This document shows, in pieces, positions 7,638 to 7,843 of a stretch of DNA of 7,843 nucleotides. The notes beneath the pieces are model-generated. The model saw only the letters and a list, made by a program, of their open reading frames with translations, searched no databases and was not told the DNA's origin. The stretch lies in assembly GCA_020861125.1 (NCBI GenBank), contig JAJBSZ010000450.1, positions 1-7,843 of the forward strand, read 5' to 3'. A program made the translations under genes and the position numbers. The DNA comes from Planctomycetota bacterium. Lineage in GTDB: Bacteria; Planctomycetota; SZUA-567. Every line of letters begins with the position of its first letter. The first letter of the stretch is position 1.

Positions 7638-7689
7638 TGTGTTGTAAAAGTATTACTAGTATAAAGCACCAAATTCACTATGCAACACA
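7638..7689. repeat. 7-bp inverted repeat flanking the promoter
   Basis: TGTGTTG (7638-7644) and CAACACA (7683-7689) are exact complements 45 bp apart centre to centre. One arm overlaps the proposed -35 hexamer and the other lies just past the expected start of transcription. This placement would suit a repressor, but a 7-bp match in a region of this size has a fair chance of being accidental. Confidence 0.3.
7658..7685 (-). promoter_or_regulatory. Probable sigma-70 promoter of the thiolase-VOC-liv cluster
   Basis: On the - strand TTGCAT (7685-7680, 4 of 6 consensus bases) and TATACT (7663-7658, 5 of 6) are 16 bp apart. They sit in an island that is 34% GC by hand count (41 of 120 bases, 7621-7740) within otherwise GC-rich DNA. 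Transcription would begin near 7651. I see no equally good promoter closer to the thiolase. Confidence 0.5.
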
Positions 7690-7705
7690 TTTCTGAAAAA
7701 AGTTT

Positions 7706-7717
7706 TATAGCACTATA
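7706..7717. promoter_or_regulatory. Dyad TATAG-CA-CTATA upstream of the promoter
   Basis: A 12-bp site with two perfect 5-bp half sites. Its centre lies about 60 bp upstream of the expected transcription start, a distance often used by activators. It may bind a regulator; alternatively it is only an AT-rich chance dyad. Confidence 0.3.
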
Positions 7718-7843
7718 CCGGAAAGTTTCATGGGGTTATAGGAGGGGGAAACGATACAAGGTGGGAAAACGGGCGGAATTTGGCGAAACAGCCTCGGTTT
7801 TCGGGTCCAACGCGCTCCTTGTGGGGATACAATAGTAATACGA
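7718..7843. other. Right-edge stretch without a supportable gene
   Basis: No start codon with a good ribosome binding site opens a frame that runs to the window end. A GTG at 7761 follows a purine-rich GGAGGGGG at 12 nt but reads only 24 codons before TAG at 7833. GATACAA occurs twice (7753-7759 and 7826-7832). The stretch may be the upstream region of a gene beyond the window. Confidence 0.4.

Larger units (their letters stand above)
7272..7650 (-). other. Long presumed 5' leader of the thiolase-VOC-liv transcript; no supportable gene
   Basis: About 380 bp lie between the best promoter candidate and the thiolase ATG. The GC-rich part (7272-7615) contains open frames on both strands, but none gives a recognisable protein, and their third-position base choice is unlike the neighbouring genes. 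A frame from ATG 7543 to 7250 has GGAG 5 nt upstream and overlaps the thiolase start by 22 bp, but its product is a Pro/Gly/His/Arg-rich string. Two hairpins are present (7299-7339 and 7406-7420). A 7-bp direct repeat GGCCGGT occurs at 7505-7511 and 7519-7525, and GTACCAT occurs at 7479-7485 and 7524-7530. I recognise no known riboswitch. Confidence 0.45.

Noticed and set aside
7638..7689. A 52-bp miniature mobile element bounded by TGTGTTG/CAACACA
   Set aside because: It is too short, with no target duplication seen at its borders and no second copy in the window.
7642..7719. Divergent + strand promoter in the AT-rich island
   Set aside because: Hexamer pairs such as TTCTGA-N17-TATACC match too weakly (3 of 6 at -35), and no supportable + strand gene follows within the window.
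7761..7835. 24-codon + strand frame after a purine-rich GGAGGGGG
   Set aside because: The spacing of 12 nt is too long, the start is GTG, and the peptide has no recognisable features.

Overview
The window is bacterial, GC-rich and densely coded. The left edge carries the 3' end of the ribosome-assembly GTPase gene der on the + strand. All other genes lie on the - strand, convergent with der, and form one compact cluster read from right to left: an acetyl-CoA acetyltransferase-type thiolase, a small VOC-fold protein resembling methylmalonyl-CoA epimerase, and a complete branched-chain-amino-acid-type (HAAT family) ABC importer in the order livH-livM-livG-livF-livK. The binding protein has a Sec signal peptide without a usable lipobox, so it is probably a free periplasmic protein and the host is probably Gram-negative. 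Motifs recalled from memory point two ways for the host: Der looks like versions from planctomycete-related phyla, while the LivG signature region looks like deltaproteobacterial relatives. Neither assignment is firm.

Layout. 1-703: der, 3' part. 704-902: convergent intergenic region with a perfect 13-bp GC-rich hairpin and a smaller hairpin ending in a short T run on the - strand. 903-2135: livK. 2136-2212: gap with a perfect 8-bp hairpin. 2213-5508: livF, livG, livM and livH, overlapping or separated by only 3 bp, each with a clear Shine-Dalgarno sequence, several of them inside the preceding gene. 5505-5963: VOC protein, overlapping livH by 4 bp. 6084-7271: thiolase. 7272-7843: 572 bp without a supportable gene. 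This last stretch contains a 34% GC island (7621-7740) with a plausible sigma-70 promoter facing the cluster, a small dyad, an inverted repeat, and a leader of about 380 nt with two hairpins.

How the genes may work together (inference). The importer would bring in a branched-chain amino acid or similar carboxylate. The thiolase could cleave a 3-ketoacyl-CoA such as the isoleucine product 2-methylacetoacetyl-CoA. The epimerase-like protein could act on the methylmalonyl-CoA made from the resulting propionyl-CoA. Two details weaken a textbook reading: the VOC protein appears to lack one of the two catalytic glutamates of true methylmalonyl-CoA epimerases, and the binding protein seems to lack the glutamate that holds the amino group in E. 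coli LivJ/LivK. I see no mobile element, CRISPR array, tRNA or rRNA. Nothing here is clearly a new type of system; the most interesting points are the gene combination, the VOC active site and the regulatory region at the right end.
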